The notes: generated by a model from the letters alone, not told the origin. A stretch of 64,000 nucleotides of DNA from Aldehydirespirator sp965203635 (GCA_965203635.1 OZ241903.1:2232001-2296000), one strand, 5' to 3'. Shown: positions 20,539-29,249, counted from the first letter of the stretch. A program made the numbers and translations.

Positions 20539-21072
20539 ATGCAGGGCGTGCGGATCGACGGCGTGGACGCGCTGTGGGCCGGCTGGTGCCACGAGGGCGC
20601 CGCGGCCGAGTTGGTGCGCGCCCTCAAGTACGGCCGCCTCACCGCCGCAGTCACCCCGATCGCCGACCGGATGGCATCGGTCGCGGCCGCGGGGCAGGCT
20701 CCGGACCTGGTCACCTGGGTTCCCTGCAGTCCGACGCGCCGCCGCGGGCGAGGATTCGACCCGGCCGAGCTCCTGGCCCGTGCCCTCGCCAGGCGCCTGG
20801 GGTCGCGGGCTCGCCGGTTGCTGCGCCGGCTGGACGACGAGCCCCAGACCTCCCGGTCCTTCCAGGGGCGCCTGGAGGGTCCCACGATGGCGGTCCGGCG
20901 CGGCCGGTTGGGCGGTCTGATCCTGGTCGTCGACGACGTGTGCACCACCGGCTCGACGCTGCGGGTCGCGGCCACTGCACTAAGGGCCGGCGGCGCGGCG
21001 GCGGTGGTGGCTGCGGTGGCCACGGTGGCGCCCGCGGCACCGCGGCAGCCCGTCGCGGTCCCTCTACGATGA
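20539..21072 (+). CDS. ComF-family phosphoribosyltransferase-like protein
   Basis: 177 residues. It has the type I PRTase signature LVVDDVCTTGSTLRVAATAL (about 130-150) with the acidic pair that binds PRPP, and the ComF-typical WVPCSPTRRRGRGFDPAELLARAL (about 56). ComF proteins have roles in DNA uptake and recycling in naturally competent bacteria. The usual N-terminal four-cysteine zinc finger is absent, and the protein is short against the typical 220-240 residues. It precedes hpf, as in many actinobacteria. Confidence 0.82.
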   Translation: MQGVRIDGVDALWAGWCHEGAAAELVRALKYGRLTAAVTPIADRMASVAAAGQAPDLVTWVPCSPTRRRGRGFDPAELLARALARRLGSRARRLLRRLDDEPQTSRSFQGRLEGPTMAVRRGRLGGLILVVDDVCTTGSTLRVAATALRAGGAAAVVAAVATVAPAAPRQPVAVPLR

Positions 21073-21117
21073 GGACGCGTCGAAGCCGGAGCGGAGAGTC
21101 ACGACAGGGAGGTTGAC

Positions 21118-21708
21118 GTGGAGATATCGATCAGCAGCCGCCACACAGACATCACCCCGGGCCTCGAGGAGGCCGTGAGGGCCAAGATCGGGCAGCTCGA
21201 CCGGTACCTGGACGATCTGGACACCGCCGAGGTGCACTTCGACGAGGCTCGCAATCCTCGCATCGTCGACCACCAGACCTGTGAGGTGACCCTGACGGGG
21301 CACGGCCACCATCTGCGCTGCAAGGTGAACGCCCCCGACGCCTTCACCGCCGTGGACCTCGCGGAGGCCAAGCTGGAGCGCCAGATCCGCAAGCTGCGGA
21401 CCAAGCTCCAGAACCGCCACCGCGGCCGCGGCGACACGATACGAACCAGCAGTGACGGCGAGGTGCAGCCGATCCCAGAAGCGACCGGAGGCTCCGGCGC
21501 AGTCGACGACGGCGACACTGAGCCGGAGTTGCGGATCGTCAAGACCAAGCGGTTCCACCTCGGCCCGCTCAGTCCAGAAGAGGCCGCGCTGAAGATGGAT
21601 CTGATGGGCCACGGCTTCTTCTTCTTCATCAACTCGGCCACGGGGCGCTCCGCGGTCGTGTACCGGCGCGACGACGGTGCTGTGGGCCTCATCGACGAGG
21701 CCGGCTGA
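21118..21708 (+). CDS. hpf: Long-form ribosome hibernation promoting factor
   Basis: 196 residues from a GTG at 21118 after GGGAGG. The N-terminal domain (1-100) has the S30AE fold: MEISISSRHTDITPGLEEAVRAKIGQLDRYL and a run of basic residues near 90-105. The C-terminal domain (about 140-196) contains RFHLGPLSPEEAALKMDLMGHGFFFF and AVVYRRDDGAVGLI, the dimerisation module of long HPF that drives 100S ribosome formation. Its place just before secA is conserved in actinobacteria. The fragment AGAGGCCGAGCGGG at 21711 after the stop is a relic of the dispersed element. Confidence 0.95.
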   Translation: MEISISSRHTDITPGLEEAVRAKIGQLDRYLDDLDTAEVHFDEARNPRIVDHQTCEVTLTGHGHHLRCKVNAPDAFTAVDLAEAKLERQIRKLRTKLQNRHRGRGDTIRTSSDGEVQPIPEATGGSGAVDDGDTEPELRIVKTKRFHLGPLSPEEAALKMDLMGHGFFFFINSATGRSAVVYRRDDGAVGLIDEAG

Positions 21709-21738
21709 CCAGAGGCCGAGCGGGTAGGGAGCGGACCG

Positions 21739-24480
21739 ATGTCGCTGCTGAGGAGAGTCCTGCGCTCAGGCGAGGGCCGCAAACTCAGGGATCTCCAGGC
21801 CCTCGTCCCCGACATCAACGCGCTCGAGAAAGAGATGCAGCGCCTCGACGACGACGGGCTGCGGGCCCGCACCGGCGAGTTCCGCGGCCGGCTGGAGAGG
21901 GGCGAGTCCACCGACGAGCTGCTGCTGGAGGCTTTCGCGGTGGTGCGGGAGGCATCGGTGAGGGTGCTCGGCCAGCGCCATTTCGACGTGCAGCTCGTGG
22001 GCGGCGCGGCGCTGCACTGGGGCGCGGTGGCGGAGATGCGCACCGGCGAGGGCAAGACGCTCACCTCCACGCTGCCGGTCTACCTCACCGGACTGACCGG
22101 CCGGGGCGTCCATGTGGTGACGGTCAACGACTATCTGGCCGGCCGGGACGCCGAGTGGATGGGCCGGCTCTACAAGTGGCTCGGCCTCAGCGTGGGGCTG
22201 ATCGTCCCCGGCAACCGCGGCTGGGAGCACAAGCGGCGCCAGTACGCCTGCGACGTGACCTACGGGACCAACAACGAGCTCGGTTTCGACTACCTGCGGG
22301 ACAACATGGCCATGTCGCGCGCCGAGCAGGTGCAGCGCGGCCACCACTACTGCATCGTGGACGAGATCGACTCGATCCTCATCGACGAGGCTCGCACCCC
22401 GCTGATCATCAGCGGCCAGGTGGCCGACGCGGCCAAGCTGTACACCCGCTTCGCGGGGATCGCACGAGGCCTTCAGCGCGACGTCCACTACGAGGTGGAC
22501 GAGGAGAAGCGCTCGGTCGCGCCCCTCGAGGAGGGCGTGCATGCGGTCGAGCGGATGCTCGGCGTGGACAACCTCTACGACATGGTGGCCCAGAACCTGG
22601 TGCACCAGCTGCAGGCCGCGCTGAGGGCCAAGGAGCTGTACCGGCGCGACCACGAGTACATCGTCCAGCACAACCAGGTGAAGATCGTCGACGAGTTCAC
22701 CGGCCGGGTGCTGGACGGAAGGCGCTGGTCCGACGGGCTGCACCAGGCGGTCGAAGCCAAGGAGGGGGTGGCCATCAAGGAGGAGAACCAGACGCTGGCC
22801 ACCATCACGCTGCAGAACTACTACCGGATGTACGAGCGCCTGGCCGGCATGACCGGCACGGCCGAGACCGAGGCCAGCGAGTTCGCCTCCACCTACGGCC
22901 TGCACGTGGTGAGCGTGCCCACCCACCGGCCGATGATCCGCGACGATCGGGCCGACCTGATCTACAAGACCGAGGACGCCAAGTTCGCGGCCTGCGCCGA
23001 GGACATACTCGAGCGCAACGAGCGGGGCCAGCCGGTGCTGGTCGGCACCGTCTCGGTGGAGAAGTCCGAGAAGCTGTCCCGCCTGCTCGACAAGCAGGGC
23101 ATCGCCCATGAGGTGCTCAACGCCAAGCAGCACCACCGCGAGGCCGAGATCGTGACCCAGGCCGGCCGGCTGGGCGCGGTCACGGTGGCCACCAACATGG
23201 CCGGGCGCGGCGTCGACATCCTCCTGGGAGGCAATCCCGAGGGCCTGGCCCGCCGCGACCTCAGGGCCGAGGCTCTCGAGGAGGACACCCCCGAGGGCGC
23301 CCAGCGCCTGGTCGAGCTGACGGCCAAGCACCGGGCGGCCACCGACGCCGAGCGCGAGGAGGTGCTCGAGTTCGGAGGGCTGTACGTGCTGGGCACCGAG
23401 CGCCACGAGAGCCGGCGGATCGACAACCAGCTCAGAGGCCGCTCAGGGCGCCAGGGCGACCCCGGCGAGAGCCGCTTCTACCTGTCGCTGGAGGACGAAC
23501 TCATGAGCCGGTTCGCCACCGGCGCCATGAACTGGGTGATGGACAAGGCCCTGCCCGAGGACGTGCCGATCGAGGCGAGCATGGTCACCAAGGCCATCGA
23601 GCGGGCCCAGAACACGGTGGAGCAGCGCAACGCCGAGACCCGCAAGAACGTTCTCAAGTACGACGAGGTGATGAACGAGCAGCGCAAGGTCATCTACCAG
23701 CGCCGCTCCCAGATCCTCGACGGGACGGACCTTCGATCCGAGACTCTGGAGCACCTGGAGGCGGCGGTCGCCTCCTCCATTGCCGCCCACTGCGAATCCG
23801 AGCACGCCGAGGAGTGGGACCGTGAGGGGTTGGGCACGGAGCTGGCGGGGCTGTGGCCCGGCGGGGTGGAGGCGGCTCGACTCGAGGCGGTCGTCACCCA
23901 CGGTGAGTTGTCCGAGATCGTCAACCAGGCTGCCCTGGATCACTACGGCGAGCGGGAGGAGCAGCTCAGCACCGACGTGATGCGCCAGGTGGAGCGCCAG
24001 GTGATGCTCCGCCTGATCGACCAGAAGTGGCGGTCCCACCTGCGCGAGATGGACCTGCTGAGGGAGGGCATCCATCTGCGGGCCATGGGGCAGAAGGACC
24101 CGGCCACCGAATGGCAGCGCGAGGGCTTCGAGATGTTCGGGCAGATGATGGACGGCATCGCCCTGGACTTCGTGCGCTACGTGATGCACGTCCAGCTCGC
24201 CGAGCAGGCGCCCGAGGACGCCCCCCGCCTGGTGGGCGTGACCGCCAGCAAGAGCGAGGCTGCCTCTCCGGCGCTGGCGGCCGTCGGGGCGGGGGCTCCG
24301 CAGCCGGCCGCGGCCGCGGCGGCTTCGTCGGACACAGCCCGGGCTGCGGTGCCGAACCAGCCACGGAACCGGGTGCCGGTCGTCAAGAGCGAGCTGGAGA
24401 AGGTCGGGCGCAACCAGCCGTGTCCCTGCGGAAGCGGCAAGAAGTACAAGATGTGCTGCGGCCGCCCCGGCGCGGGCTGA
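21739..24480 (+). CDS. secA: Preprotein translocase ATPase SecA
   Basis: The motor that pushes preproteins through SecYEG. 913 residues, a standard length. It has Walker A MRTGEGKTL (about 103), FDYLRDNMA, the DEAD-type box IVDEIDSILIDEARTPLII (about 213), the preprotein crosslinking domain, NMAGRGVDILLGG in the second nucleotide-binding fold (about 488), QLRGRSGRQGDPG (about 563) and a C-terminal zinc/SEC-C motif CPCGSGKKYKMCCG (about 894-907) after an Ala/Pro-rich linker. Only one secA is visible here; a second (secA2) could exist elsewhere. Confidence 0.98.
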   Translation: MSLLRRVLRSGEGRKLRDLQALVPDINALEKEMQRLDDDGLRARTGEFRGRLERGESTDELLLEAFAVVREASVRVLGQRHFDVQLVGGAALHWGAVAEMRTGEGKTLTSTLPVYLTGLTGRGVHVVTVNDYLAGRDAEWMGRLYKWLGLSVGLIVPGNRGWEHKRRQYACDVTYGTNNELGFDYLRDNMAMSRAEQVQRGHHYCIVDEIDSILIDEARTPLIISGQVADAAKLYTRFAGIARGLQRDVHYEVDEEKRSVAPLEEGVHAVERMLGVDNLYDMVAQNLVHQLQAALRAKELYRRDHEYIVQHNQVKIVDEFTGRVLDGRRWSDGLHQAVEAKEGVAIKEENQTLATITLQNYYRMYERLAGMTGTAETEASEFASTYGLHVVSVPTHRPMIRDDRADLIYKTEDAKFAACAEDILERNERGQPVLVGTVSVEKSEKLSRLLDKQGIAHEVLNAKQHHREAEIVTQAGRLGAVTVATNMAGRGVDILLGGNPEGLARRDLRAEALEEDTPEGAQRLVELTAKHRAATDAEREEVLEFGGLYVLGTERHESRRIDNQLRGRSGRQGDPGESRFYLSLEDELMSRFATGAMNWVMDKALPEDVPIEASMVTKAIERAQNTVEQRNAETRKNVLKYDEVMNEQRKVIYQRRSQILDGTDLRSETLEHLEAAVASSIAAHCESEHAEEWDREGLGTELAGLWPGGVEAARLEAVVTHGELSEIVNQAALDHYGEREEQLSTDVMRQVERQVMLRLIDQKWRSHLREMDLLREGIHLRAMGQKDPATEWQREGFEMFGQMMDGIALDFVRYVMHVQLAEQAPEDAPRLVGVTASKSEAASPALAAVGAGAPQPAAAAAASSDTARAAVPNQPRNRVPVVKSELEKVGRNQPCPCGSGKKYKMCCGRPGAG

Positions 24481-24482
24481 GC

Positions 24483-24582
24483 AGAGGCCGAGCGGATGGG
24501 CAGCAGTTTCATGAGCACTATGGCGATGCGCCGAGCGAGGCCGTGGCCCGAGCGGCCCGTGAGCGCAGCGAACAAGAGCGGG
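24483..24582 (-). repeat. Dispersed intergenic element, copy C (inverted)
   Basis: Reverse-complement copy of the element, occupying practically the whole secA-prfB gap. Read on the minus strand, CCCGCTCTTGTTCGCTGCGC starts at 24582 and the end motif CGCTCGGCCTCT lies at 24483-24494. It reaches to within 10 bp of the prfB start codon, so it must contain or replace the natural translation signals of prfB. Confidence 0.85.
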
Positions 24583-24591
24583 TGACACGCG

Positions 24592-25761
24592 GTGCAGGAC
24601 TTCAGCGACGATCTGCGCCGCCTGCGCGGTCGGCTCGAGGAGGCCGAGGCCTATCTTCGCATCGACGCGCTGCGGGTTCGGCTCCCCCAGCTCGAGGCTG
24701 AGTCGTCACGCCCCGATCTGTGGGATCAGCCCGAACGGGCCCGGGCCGTGACCTCCGAGCTGGCTTCGATCAGCGACGACCTGGCGATGTTCGAACGGCT
24801 GGCAGACGGGATCTCCGACGCGGAGACCCTCAACCAGCTCGCCGTGGAGGAGGGGGATGCCTCCGAGGAGGCTGAGATCGAGCGGCTGGTGGCCGGTATC
24901 GCTGGTCGCTTCGACGAGCTCGAGCTGCGATCGCTGTTCACCGGCGAGTTCGACGAGCGGGACGCCGTCTGCCAGATCAAGTCGGGCGAGGGCGGAACCG
25001 ACTCGCAGGACTGGGCCGAGATGCTGCTGCGTATGTACCGCCGCTGGGCCGAGCGCCGCGGCTTCGAGCTGGAGGTGACCGCCCTCTCGGAGGGCACCGA
25101 GGCCGGGTACTCCAGCGTGGACTTCCTGGTGAAGGGCCGCTGCGCCTACGGCTGGATGCGCTCCGAGCACGGCGTGCACCGCCTGGTGCGCATCTCTCCG
25201 TTCAACAACGAGGGCAAGCGCCAGACGGCCTTCACCGCGGTCGATGTCGCCCCCTTCTTCGAGGAGGTCTCCGACGAGGTGGCCATCGACGAGAAGGATC
25301 TGCGGGTCGACACCTACCGCTCCTCGGGGGCCGGGGGCCAGCATGTCAACGTCACCGACTCGGCGGTGCGGATCACCCACCTGCCCACCGGGATCGTCAC
25401 CAGCTGCCAGAACGAGCGCAGCCAGCACCAGAACAAGGAGCGGGCCATGCAGATGCTGGCCGCCAAGCTGCTCAACCTGGAGCGCAAGAGGCTCGCCGAC
25501 GAGATCGCCGGCATCAAGGGCGAGCAGCAGAAGGTGGGTTTCGGCAGCCAGATACGCAGCTACGTGATGCAGCCCTACCAGATGGTGAAGGACCAGCGCA
25601 CCCGCCATGAGACCCCCAACGTCGACGCGGTGCTGGGCGGGGATCTCGATCCGTTCATGGAGGCCTGGCTCCGGTGGAGCCGGGCCACCGGTGCCGCGGG
25701 CTCGATCGAGGGGGCTGGTACTGTCGCCACGTCACCGAAGGCCGCTGGAGGAGACGCCTGA
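24592..25761 (+). CDS. prfB: Peptide chain release factor 2
   Basis: Release factor recognising UGA and UAA. 389 residues from a GTG at 24592. The stop-codon-reading tripeptide SPF is visible in RISPFNNEGKRQ (about 203), and the catalytic GGQ in SSGAGGQHVNVTDSAVRITH (about 249). There is no frameshift: the frame is continuous through the N-terminal coiled coil, unlike E. coli prfB. The start has no good Shine-Dalgarno sequence because a repeat copy ends just before it. The stop overlaps ftsE (TGATG), giving the prfB-ftsE-ftsX order known from mycobacteria. If UGA also encodes selenocysteine in this genome (see 42129), RF2 would be its competitor. Confidence 0.96.
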   Translation: MQDFSDDLRRLRGRLEEAEAYLRIDALRVRLPQLEAESSRPDLWDQPERARAVTSELASISDDLAMFERLADGISDAETLNQLAVEEGDASEEAEIERLVAGIAGRFDELELRSLFTGEFDERDAVCQIKSGEGGTDSQDWAEMLLRMYRRWAERRGFELEVTALSEGTEAGYSSVDFLVKGRCAYGWMRSEHGVHRLVRISPFNNEGKRQTAFTAVDVAPFFEEVSDEVAIDEKDLRVDTYRSSGAGGQHVNVTDSAVRITHLPTGIVTSCQNERSQHQNKERAMQMLAAKLLNLERKRLADEIAGIKGEQQKVGFGSQIRSYVMQPYQMVKDQRTRHETPNVDAVLGGDLDPFMEAWLRWSRATGAAGSIEGAGTVATSPKAAGGDA

Positions 25762-26438
25762 TGATCAAGATGGAGAAGGTCACGAAAGTCTTCAAGGGCG
25801 ACGTGGTGGCCCTGCGTGACGTGACCATCGACATCGGCAAGGGGGAATTCGTCTTCCTGGTGGGTCCGTCCGGCTCCGGCAAGTCCACATTCATCCGTCT
25901 GCTCAACCGCGAGGATGTGCCCGAGCACGGCCGGATATTCGTCGCCGGCCGCGACATCGGCGGGCTCAGCGGATGGAGGGTTCCCTACCTCCGGCGCAAC
26001 ATCGGCTATGTCTTCCAGGACTACAAGCTCCTCCAGAAGAAGACGGTGGCCGAGAACGTGGCCTTCGCGCTCGAGGTGATCGGCAAGGGTCCCCAGGTCA
26101 TCAACCGCCAGGTGCCCGCCATCCTGGAACTGGTCGGGCTGTCCCGCAAGATGGACCGGTTCCCCCGCGAGCTCTCAGGAGGCGAGCAGCAGCGGGTGTC
26201 GATCGCCCGGGCCTTCGTCAACCGGCCGCTGATCCTGCTGGCCGACGAGCCCACCGGGAACCTCGACCCCACGACGTCGGTGGGCATCATGCGCCTGCTG
26301 GAGCGCATCAACGAGATAGGCACGACCGTCGTGATGGCCACCCACGACAGCAGCATCGTGGACAGCATGCGGCAGCGGGTGGTGGAACTCGACCGGGGAA
26401 TGGTCGTGCGCGACCAGGCCCGAGGCGTCTACGAGTAA
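25761..26438 (+). CDS. ftsE: Cell division ABC transporter ATP-binding protein FtsE
   Basis: 225 residues from the ATG overlapping the prfB stop; GGAGGAG lies 10 bp upstream. Walker A GPSGSGKST (about 36-44), the Q-loop VFQDYKLL, the signature LSGGEQQR (about 139), Walker B ILLADEPT (about 160) and the switch His in MATHDSSIV are all present. With FtsX it forms the divisome complex that controls cell-wall hydrolases at the septum. The short spacing to ftsX is marked by a local duplication. Confidence 0.97.
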   Translation: MIKMEKVTKVFKGDVVALRDVTIDIGKGEFVFLVGPSGSGKSTFIRLLNREDVPEHGRIFVAGRDIGGLSGWRVPYLRRNIGYVFQDYKLLQKKTVAENVAFALEVIGKGPQVINRQVPAILELVGLSRKMDRFPRELSGGEQQRVSIARAFVNRPLILLADEPTGNLDPTTSVGIMRLLERINEIGTTVVMATHDSSIVDSMRQRVVELDRGMVVRDQARGVYE

Positions 26439-26497
26439 GCCCCTCGATGTTCAGCTTCGCCCCCGGTCGCGAGTAGGCCTCGGTGTTCAGCTTCCGC
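26433..26497 (+). repeat. Imperfect tandem duplication across the ftsE stop and ftsX start, with a 9-codon mini-ORF
   Basis: GAGTAAGCCCCTCGATGTTC (26433) recurs as GAGTAGGCCTCGGTGTTC (26471), both followed by AGCTTC. The first copy creates a mini-ORF from ATG at 26447 to TAG at 26474-26476 (MFSFAPGRE) whose beginning mimics that of FtsX (MFSFRY). The ftsX gene itself then starts with GTG in the second copy. The mini-ORF could act as a leader that tunes ftsX translation, or be an inert by-product. Confidence 0.7.
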
Positions 26498-27376
26498 TAC
26501 GTGCTGCGCGAGACAGGTCAGAACCTGTGGCGCAACATCCTGCTGGCGGTGGCCACCGTGGTCACGGTGGGGGTTTCGCTGGCCATGTTCGGCGGCTTCA
26601 TGCTGTTCCAGGTGGCCGTCGACAGCGCCACGGCCCGATGGCAGGACGGCGTCGAGTTCATAGTGTGGATGAACACCGACGCCGGGACGGACGAAGACTC
26701 CAGCGTCCGGAACCAACTCGACGAGAGCCCGGGCGTGGAGAGCTGGGAGTACGTGGACCGCCAGCAGTCCTACGAGGAGTTCCAGGCGTTCTTCGAGGAC
26801 ACACCCGAGGTGCTGGAGATCTTCACCGCCGAGGGTGTGCCCCCGTACTACCGGGTGGTCCCGACCGATCCCGACCCCGACGTCGTGGAGGAGCTGGGCA
26901 GCCAGTTCAAGGGAAAGCCCGGTGTTCGCACGGTCACTTTCGCGGGCGACGTGATCCGCGATGTGCAGAACCTGTCGAACCGGGCCGGACGCGTGCTGTT
27001 CATCGGCTCGATCGTCCTGCTCGGCGCCTCGACGCTGTTGATTCTCAACACGCTGGCGGTGGCCATCGGCAACCGGCGTCCCGAGATAGAGATCATGCGC
27101 CTGGTGGGGGCCACGAAGTGGTTCATCCGGGTGCCCTTCATGCTCGAGGGGCTGGTTCAGGGCCTGCTCGGCGCCGTGGTGGCGATGATCAGCAACTCGC
27201 TCCTGCGGAACTACGTGATCGATCAGTTCAGCGACGCCGATGGCCTGCAACTGCTGGCCGGGTTCAGGGTCGACGACGCCGCCATGCTGCAGGTCAACCT
27301 GCTCGTGGTGGCGATCGCAGTGGGGGTCGCGGTGATCGGATCGAACCTGGCCGTGGCCATGCACCTGAACGAATAG
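26483..27376 (+). CDS. ftsX: Cell division protein FtsX
   Basis: 297-residue permease partner of FtsE from a GTG at 26483. The topology is that of FtsX: a cytoplasmic N terminus with FSFRYVLRETGQNLWRNI, TM1 (about 20-45), an extracytoplasmic domain of about 130 residues that would contact a wall hydrolase, and three C-terminal helices (about 170-195, 220-245, 265-290). VGATKWFIRVPFMLEG between TM2 and TM3 is the coupling region of MacB-like permeases. It ends just before the convergent ald gene. Confidence 0.95.
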   Translation: MFSFRYVLRETGQNLWRNILLAVATVVTVGVSLAMFGGFMLFQVAVDSATARWQDGVEFIVWMNTDAGTDEDSSVRNQLDESPGVESWEYVDRQQSYEEFQAFFEDTPEVLEIFTAEGVPPYYRVVPTDPDPDVVEELGSQFKGKPGVRTVTFAGDVIRDVQNLSNRAGRVLFIGSIVLLGASTLLILNTLAVAIGNRRPEIEIMRLVGATKWFIRVPFMLEGLVQGLLGAVVAMISNSLLRNYVIDQFSDADGLQLLAGFRVDDAAMLQVNLLVVAIAVGVAVIGSNLAVAMHLNE

Positions 27377-27410
27377 CCGTCACAGGGGGCTGCGGCCGGC
27401 CCGGGCCTCC

Positions 27411-28526
27411 TCAGCCCAGGGTGGCGAGGGGCTCGGTGTATTCCAGGCTCAGGGCGTCGGCCACCGCGGGCTCGGTGATCCGGCCGTGGCGCACGCTGAG
27501 GCCGTCCTGGAGGCCCTTGTCGGCCGCGATGGCTTCGACGACTCCCTGGTCGGCCAGCTTGTGCACGTAGGGGAGGGTCGCGTTGTTGAGGGCCTGGGTG
27601 GAGGTGCGGGGGACCGCGCCGGGCATGTTGGCCACGCAGTAGTGGACCACGTCGTCGACCACGTAGGTGGGCTCGGCGTGGGTGGTGGGCCTGGAGGTCT
27701 CGGCGCAGCCGCCCTGGTCGATGGCCACGTCCACGATGACGGTGCCGGGCCGCATGACCTTCACCATCTGTCTGGTGATCAGCCGGGGCGCCCTGGCGCC
27801 GGGCAGCAGCACGGCCCCGATCACCAGATCGGCGGTGAACACGGCCTGGGCCAGCCGGCTGGGGCTGGAGTACAGGGTGCGCAGCGCCGGACCGAAGCGG
27901 GCGGCCAGCGATTCGAGCACGGCCATGTCGCGATCCAGCACGGTCACGTCGGCGCCGAGTCCCAGGGCCATCTCCACCGCGTTCGTGCCGACCACCCCGC
28001 CGCCGATCACCGTGACCGGAGCCGCGGCCACACCGGGCACCCCGCCCAGCAGCACTCCCCGGCCGCCCGCGGATGCCTCCAGGCAGCGGGCGCCGGCCTG
28101 GATGGCCAGGCGGCCCGCTACCTGGGACATGGGGGCGAGCAGGGGGAGTCGGCCCCTGTGGTCGGTGACCGACTCGTAGGCGATGGCAGTGGCTCCGCTG
28201 CCGAGCAGGTCGTGGGCCTGGTCGGGGTCGGGAGCCAGATGCAGGTAGGTGAACAGCGTGTGGTCGGCCCTCAGGAGGGCGCGCTCCACCGCTTGGGGCT
28301 CCTTGACCTTCACTATCAGTTCGGCGATCTCGAAGAGTTCCTCAGCAGTGGGCACCATGATGGCGCCGCGGTCCTTGTACTCGTCGTCGTCGAACTCGGC
28401 GCCCGAGCCCGCGCCCCGCTCGACGTACACCTCGTGACCGCGGTCGGTGACCTCGCGCACGCTGTCGGGAGTCAACCCGACGCGGCGCTCCTCACTCTTG
28501 ATCTCCCTGGGCACCCCAATGCGCAT
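27411..28526 (-). CDS. ald: Alanine dehydrogenase
   Basis: Reversible NAD-linked conversion of alanine to pyruvate and ammonia. The ATG at 28526, after GGAGGGG, gives MRIGVPREIKSEERRVGLTP and 371 residues, the normal family length; the frame is open 12 codons further. The active-site Lys of KVKEPQ (about 74), the catalytic His of YLHLAPD (about 95) and the NAD loop VIGGGVVGTNAVEMALGLGA (about 170-190) are present. An Lrp-type regulator is divergently encoded, the arrangement seen with ald/aldR in mycobacteria. Confidence 0.95.
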   Translation of the reverse strand: MRIGVPREIKSEERRVGLTPDSVREVTDRGHEVYVERGAGSGAEFDDDEYKDRGAIMVPTAEELFEIAELIVKVKEPQAVERALLRADHTLFTYLHLAPDPDQAHDLLGSGATAIAYESVTDHRGRLPLLAPMSQVAGRLAIQAGARCLEASAGGRGVLLGGVPGVAAAPVTVIGGGVVGTNAVEMALGLGADVTVLDRDMAVLESLAARFGPALRTLYSSPSRLAQAVFTADLVIGAVLLPGARAPRLITRQMVKVMRPGTVIVDVAIDQGGCAETSRPTTHAEPTYVVDDVVHYCVANMPGAVPRTSTQALNNATLPYVHKLADQGVVEAIAADKGLQDGLSVRHGRITEPAVADALSLEYTEPLATLG

Positions 28527-28670
28527 GTTGGACCCCTCCACCTGCGACCGAATGCGACGCACGGCATATTACACGCGTCGGCAAGACCCATTATGAGCGA
28601 TTCTCCTCCTGATTATGGCTATAGCGCTCATTCCTTGCATCTGATCGCCTGTTCAGCGCAAAATACTCTC
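28527..28670. promoter_or_regulatory. Shared ald/lrp regulatory region with inverted repeat
   Basis: This 144-bp gap between divergent ald and the Lrp gene is notably AT-rich. It contains the inverted repeat TGAGCG (28594-28599) and CGCTCA (28625-28630), with arms 31 bp apart centre to centre, a typical distance for Lrp dimers binding successive turns of the helix. Both promoters must lie here. The operator role is an inference from layout. Confidence 0.45.
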
Positions 28671-29132
28671 ATGAACAACATCGATATGACCGATCGTCTC
28701 ATTCTGAACGAACTGCAGATCGACGGGCGGGTGTCACATTCCGAGTTGGCATCGCGCATAGGGCTGTCCACGTCGGCTTGCCATCGGCGGGTGCGCCGGC
28801 TGGAGGCCGACGGCGTCATCGCCGGCTATGTGATGATCCTCGACACCGAGGCCATCGGCAGGGACCTGGACGTGTTCGTGGAGGTCTCCCTGGTCAGCCA
28901 GAGCGAGGAGTCGCTGCGCCGCTTCGAGGAGGACGTGCGCGACTGTCCGGAGGTCATGTCATGCCACCTGGTGGCGGGCGACGCCGACTACCTGGTGCAC
29001 CTCGCCGTGCAGGACCACCGCGACTTCGAGCGCATCCACAACCAGCATCTGTCCCGGCTCGCCGGCGTGGCCCGGCTGCGCTCCAATTTCGCGATCCGCA
29101 CCGTCTACCAGACGACCCGGCACCTGCTGTGA
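28671..29132 (+). CDS. Lrp/AsnC-family transcriptional regulator (probable AldR)
   Basis: 153 residues from the ATG at 28671. An in-frame ATG at 28686 could also serve. The N-terminal helix-turn-helix (residues about 6-60) includes MTDRLILNELQIDGRVSHSE and STSACHRRVRRLEADGVI, the hallmark of Lrp proteins; the C-terminal RAM ligand-binding domain (about 70-150) has the DYLVHLAVQD strand. Divergent pairing with ald suggests it senses an amino acid and controls alanine catabolism, as AldR does. Confidence 0.92.
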   Translation: MNNIDMTDRLILNELQIDGRVSHSELASRIGLSTSACHRRVRRLEADGVIAGYVMILDTEAIGRDLDVFVEVSLVSQSEESLRRFEEDVRDCPEVMSCHLVAGDADYLVHLAVQDHRDFERIHNQHLSRLAGVARLRSNFAIRTVYQTTRHLL

Positions 29133-29156
29133 CCGCAGGGCCCGTCGCTCCACACC

Positions 29157-29207
29157 GAAATTGATGCCGATAACTGTCCTATAGGGGCCACAATCCGCAT
29201 CAATTTC
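29157..29207. repeat. Palindromic intergenic element, family 1, copy 1
   Basis: Perfect 11-bp arms GAAATTGATGC and GCATCAATTTC enclose a 29-nt loop containing TATAGGGGCCA. The loop as well as the arms matches the element at 50712-50765, so these are copies of one repeat rather than chance terminators. It sits between the convergent lrp and acyl-CoA dehydrogenase genes, where it could terminate transcription from both sides. Confidence 0.75.
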
Positions 29208-29249
29208 AGCAACGGGCCGTCAGCAACGGGCCGTCAGCAACGGGCCGTC
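29208..29249. repeat. Triple 14-bp tandem repeat at the 3' end of the acyl-CoA dehydrogenase gene
   Basis: Three exact units of AGCAACGGGCCGTC follow one another. On the minus strand each unit begins with TGA, so the stop codon of the dehydrogenase gene (29248-29250) and its 3' flank have been copied twice downstream. It directly abuts the palindromic element. Confidence 0.9.

Noticed and set aside
24592..24680. Programmed frameshift in prfB as in E. coli
   Set aside because: The frame is continuous from GTG to the stop, with no internal UGA in the N-terminal region.
29157..29249. CRISPR array or repeat-spacer structure
   Set aside because: The three 14-bp units are directly adjacent without spacers and extend a stop codon; no cas genes are in the window.
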